NCBI GenBank assembly: GCA_021807065.1
Contig: JAKAPO010000068.1
Coordinates: forward strand, 1,376-9,641
DNA: 8,266 nt
Direction of reading: 5' to 3'
Source: a bacterium
GTDB lineage: Bacteria; Vulcanimicrobiota; Vulcanimicrobiia; Vulcanimicrobiales; Vulcanimicrobiaceae
Shown: piece after piece, positions 5,964 through 8,266 of the stretch
How positions within the stretch are numbered: the first letter of the stretch is position 1
How the letters are laid out: each line of letters begins with the position of its first letter
The notes under the pieces: generated by a model
What the model saw: the letters and a program-made list of their open reading frames with translations, nothing else
Told to the model about the DNA's origin: nothing
Database searches by the model: none
Position numbers and translations under genes: made by a program

Positions 5964-8144
5964 ATGCACGCTCGGGCAAGCGGCCTTCGCGTTCTTACCG
6001 CAGTCGTTCTCGTCTCGGCAGGGCTGGGGTTCTGCCTCGCGCCGGTCATGGCGGCCGAGCCGGGAACGGCGATCGACGTTCCGGTACTCACGGCCGAACC
6101 GTCGATGGACGGCGTCGTCGACGCGTCGTGGAGCCACGCCGCAAAGATCTCCCTCGAAATGGATTTCACGTACAAGCGCCCTGCCGCCGAACGCACCGCG
6201 GTCTACGTCGGCCAGGAAAACGGCTACCTCGACGTCGCTTTCGTGGCGACGCAGCGCGAATCGCTGACGGAAGTTCAGGAGACGAACGGATCGAGCGTCG
6301 AGGGTGACGACTACGTGGCGGTCGCACTGAGCCCGCAAGGCACGCACGGTTTCTCCTACGTTTTCTTTGCCAACCCGCGAGGAGCGCGGTATCAGACTTC
6401 AACCGAGAATTCGGCGTACTCGCCGCAGTGGACGGCAGTCGGCGTGAAGACGCCAACCGGATACAGCGTCACCATGCGCATTCCGTTAAATGTCATCCGC
6501 AACGGTGGTTCGAGCTCGTGGTCTGCGCAGTTCAGCCGCTACGTCGTCGCGACAAACGGCCTCGCCGTTTGGACTTTTTCGCCGCAGGCGTCGCAAGTAA
6601 CCGATCCCACGTTCTTCGGGACGTTACGCGGCATCGGCACGGGTTCGCGGTCGCCGTCACGGCCGCCGGCGCGCATCCAACCCTATCTTCTCGCGGAGCG
6701 CGCGCCAAGATCGATCGGCGGCAGCACCTCACGGATAGGTCTCGATGCGTCCATTCCCGTCTCACCGACGGCCTCTTTCCTTACGTCGCTGCATCCGGAT
6801 TATTCGAACGTGGAGATCGATCAGCAGACGATCGCGCCGACTGCCTTTCCGCGGCAGTATAGCGAAGTTCGGCCGTTCTTCACGCAGGCGGCGTCGTTTT
6901 TCGATGGCTGGTTCAGCTGCAGCGATTGCCCGAACCCTCTCTATACGCCGGGAATTCCTACGTTCAGGCAAGGATACGCGATCGAGGGAACGCAGGGCCC
7001 GCTCACGTATGCGGCGTTCGATACGATCGGCGACAGGCGCGTCGACGACGCGCAAGTCGTGAACTATTCAAATGAGAACGAGCAGCACGCGATCGGGGTG
7101 GAGCTGCAACGTGTAGGCGTCGATACCCCATCGTTCATCGACGACGTCACTACGCTCGATACCGGTTACGCGGATCTACGATCTCACTTTGGGGCCTATT
7201 TCAACGTCGGAATCGACCGCGGAACGTTGGTCACCGACCCCCAGGAGGCGAATTACTTCGAGGGCGGCCCGCTCTACATCGCGCCGACGCAGATCTTCGG
7301 CGTCAACTATCAACGGATCGGTACGCAGTTCAACCCGGTCGACGGATACGTTCAACAGACGAACATTGCCGGGTACGAGGCTTTCGGGAAGAAGATATTC
7401 AATTTTTCAGCGCAATCGATCCTTCACGACATCTACGCTCTCGCGTTCTACACGAAGTACGATAATGACGAGAGACTTCTCGCTCAAGTAGCGTCGGCCA
7501 TGCAGGTGAATGTCGACTTTCGCAATCTCCTTACCGTCCATCTTTACGCAAACAGCCAGGGTGTGCTGACATCCGGAGGCGAGTTCTTGCCGTTCGACGC
7601 AAACGGCTTTGCGATCGGCTATCGCATGGGCTACGCGAACATCAACGGGAGCAACTCGACAACGAGTACACCATCGTATGTCTCGTATTCAGCGGGTCCA
7701 TACTATCATGGCAAGCTCGATGCGTGGACCTATCTGACGACGGTGCCGCTGCGGCATCACCTGACGCTGGCCTTGGAAACGGATGAAGACCGTTACGATA
7801 CGGTCTATCCGGGCGAACATGCAGCGACGCAATGGCTGGAGCGTGCCAGTTTGGATTGGCAGCTCAACCGCTACGCGGAGTTCGATCTCGGCGTGCGTCG
7901 CATCGTCGGCCCGAATCTGCCGAACGCTTTTCAGGCGCTCGGATTTTCCTCGCCGAGTGTGTGCTTTGCGAATCCATACTACCCGGGCTGCATGGTGAAT
8001 GCTGGAAACGTCTCGCTGGCCTTCCACTTTCTCGCCGCGCGTAACGAGTTCTACGTCGTCTATGGAAACCCAAACGATCTCTCCACTTACCCTGCCCTCT
8101 TCGTAAAGTGGATCCGCTACATCGGCGCCGAGAAGGGTACCTAG
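5964..8144 (+). CDS. Secreted CBM9-like / DUF5916 outer-membrane-type beta-barrel protein
   Basis: A 726-residue exported protein of unknown function. A Sec signal peptide covers about residues 1-30 (hydrophobic VLTAVVLVSAGLGFCLAPVM, probable cleavage after A30). LGFC is not a proper lipobox because Phe sits just before Cys. Residues about 35-222 resemble the carbohydrate-binding family 9-like domain, with the opening PSMDGVVDASWSHAAKI and later GDDYVAVALSP. Residues about 235-726 resemble DUF5916: HPDYSNVEIDQQTIAPTAFP (277-296) followed by EVRPFFTQAASFF matches the family's PDFSQVE...EKRPFFLE block. Alternating polar/aromatic strands then run to the end (FVKWIRYIGAEKGT), as in an outer-membrane barrel. 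The mature protein has only four cysteines, as two close pairs (C319/C322 and C667/C676). The ATG at 5964 was chosen because it directly precedes the signal peptide; no Shine-Dalgarno is seen, and an earlier in-frame start would lie inside ftsY. Its TAG stop is part of a CTAG at the junction with an IS element. Confidence 0.85.
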   Translation: MHARASGLRVLTAVVLVSAGLGFCLAPVMAAEPGTAIDVPVLTAEPSMDGVVDASWSHAAKISLEMDFTYKRPAAERTAVYVGQENGYLDVAFVATQRESLTEVQETNGSSVEGDDYVAVALSPQGTHGFSYVFFANPRGARYQTSTENSAYSPQWTAVGVKTPTGYSVTMRIPLNVIRNGGSSSWSAQFSRYVVATNGLAVWTFSPQASQVTDPTFFGTLRGIGTGSRSPSRPPARIQPYLLAERAPRSIGGSTSRIGLDASIPVSPTASFLTSLHPDYSNVEIDQQTIAPTAFPRQYSEVRPFFTQAASFFDGWFSCSDCPNPLYTPGIPTFRQGYAIEGTQGPLTYAAFDTIGDRRVDDAQVVNYSNENEQHAIGVELQRVGVDTPSFIDDVTTLDTGYADLRSHFGAYFNVGIDRGTLVTDPQEANYFEGGPLYIAPTQIFGVNYQRIGTQFNPVDGYVQQTNIAGYEAFGKKIFNFSAQSILHDIYALAFYTKYDNDERLLAQVASAMQVNVDFRNLLTVHLYANSQGVLTSGGEFLPFDANGFAIGYRMGYANINGSNSTTSTPSYVSYSAGPYYHGKLDAWTYLTTVPLRHHLTLALETDEDRYDTVYPGEHAATQWLERASLDWQLNRYAEFDLGVRRIVGPNLPNAFQALGFSSPSVCFANPYYPGCMVNAGNVSLAFHFLAARNEFYVVYGNPNDLSTYPALFVKWIRYIGAEKGT

Positions 8145-8266
8145 GGCGTGTTTTCAAAGTAGTAGATTGACGAAGTGCATGCTTGCTGCGATAAGGATCA
8201 CGGCGGCGTAGTTCGCGGCCAGCTTTTCGTACCGCGTCGCGACGCGCCTCCATTGCTTGAAGCGAT
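8145..8266 (-). mobile_element. One end of an IS5-family-like insertion sequence (truncated by window edge)
   Basis: The segment begins GGGCGTGTTTTCAAAGTAG, which looks like an IS5-family terminal inverted repeat, and runs into the 3' end of a transposase gene on the minus strand. The preceding four bases (8141-8144) are CTAG, a target favoured by several IS5-family groups. The other end of the element and the second target copy lie outside the window, so the boundary and the repeat are inferred from this end alone. Confidence 0.75.
8154..8266 (-). CDS. IS5-family transposase, C-terminal fragment
   Basis: The reverse strand reads 36 residues to a TGA at 8156-8154, nine bases inside the element end. 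The sequence begins RFKQWRRVATRYEKLAANYA and continues to HFVNLLL. The R-x-K-Q-W-R-R-x-A-T-R-Y-(D/E)-K segment is the highly conserved C-terminal signature of IS5-family (IS427-like) DDE transposases, which carry the last catalytic glutamate a little further upstream, here outside the window or at its very edge. The gene continues past the right edge, so whether it is intact, or split by a programmed frameshift as in many relatives, cannot be seen. Confidence 0.88.
   Translation of the reverse strand, partial: RFKQWRRVATRYEKLAANYAAVILIAASMHFVNLLL

Overview
The window is GC-rich, densely coded bacterial chromosome. It carries seven protein-coding genes plus the start of an insertion sequence at the right edge, and no non-coding stretch exceeds 100 bases. 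The gene mix is a membrane pyrophosphatase, a geranylgeranyl-reductase-type flavoprotein, CheB, a FliA/WhiG-type sigma factor, a secreted class A beta-lactamase-like protein, FtsY and a CBM9/DUF5916 outer-membrane-type barrel protein. This fits a diderm, possibly motile, uncultured-type bacterium. Ca. Eremiobacterota (WPS-2) or a similar high-GC lineage is my guess from gene style only; no phylogenetic marker was tested.

Layout. At 1-823 (minus) lies the N-terminal third of an ion-translocating pyrophosphatase (hppA), cut by the window edge. Divergent from it, after only 62 bases, is a probable operon on the plus strand: a geranylgeranyl-reductase-family flavoprotein (886-2073) whose stop overlaps the start of cheB (2070-3116). 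After a 90-base gap containing a strong stem-loop (3122-3171) comes a FliA/WhiG-family sigma factor (3207-4007). Its stop codon directly abuts the stop codon of a convergent secreted beta-lactamase-fold hydrolase (4008-4913, minus). Across a 77-base divergent gap lies ftsY (4991-5896, plus), then a large secreted CBM9-like/DUF5916 protein (5964-8144, plus). From 8145 to the window end is one terminus of an IS5-family-like element with the last 36 codons of its transposase. It was inserted at a CTAG that includes the stop codon of the DUF5916 gene.

How the genes relate. CheB and the FliA-type sigma factor look like a fragment of a motility/chemotaxis locus, although no cheA, cheR or fli genes are in view. 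The pyrophosphatase consumes pyrophosphate, a by-product of prenyl transfer, and its divergent neighbour is a prenyl-reductase-type enzyme, so a link through isoprenoid metabolism is possible but inferred. FtsY is the SRP receptor and a housekeeping gene. I found no clear novel multi-gene system. The most notable points are the hairpin before the sigma factor gene, the reductase-CheB translational overlap, a Thr in place of the usual FAD-motif Asp in the reductase, a 24-bp perfect palindrome near the reductase start, and the IS insertion exactly at a stop codon.
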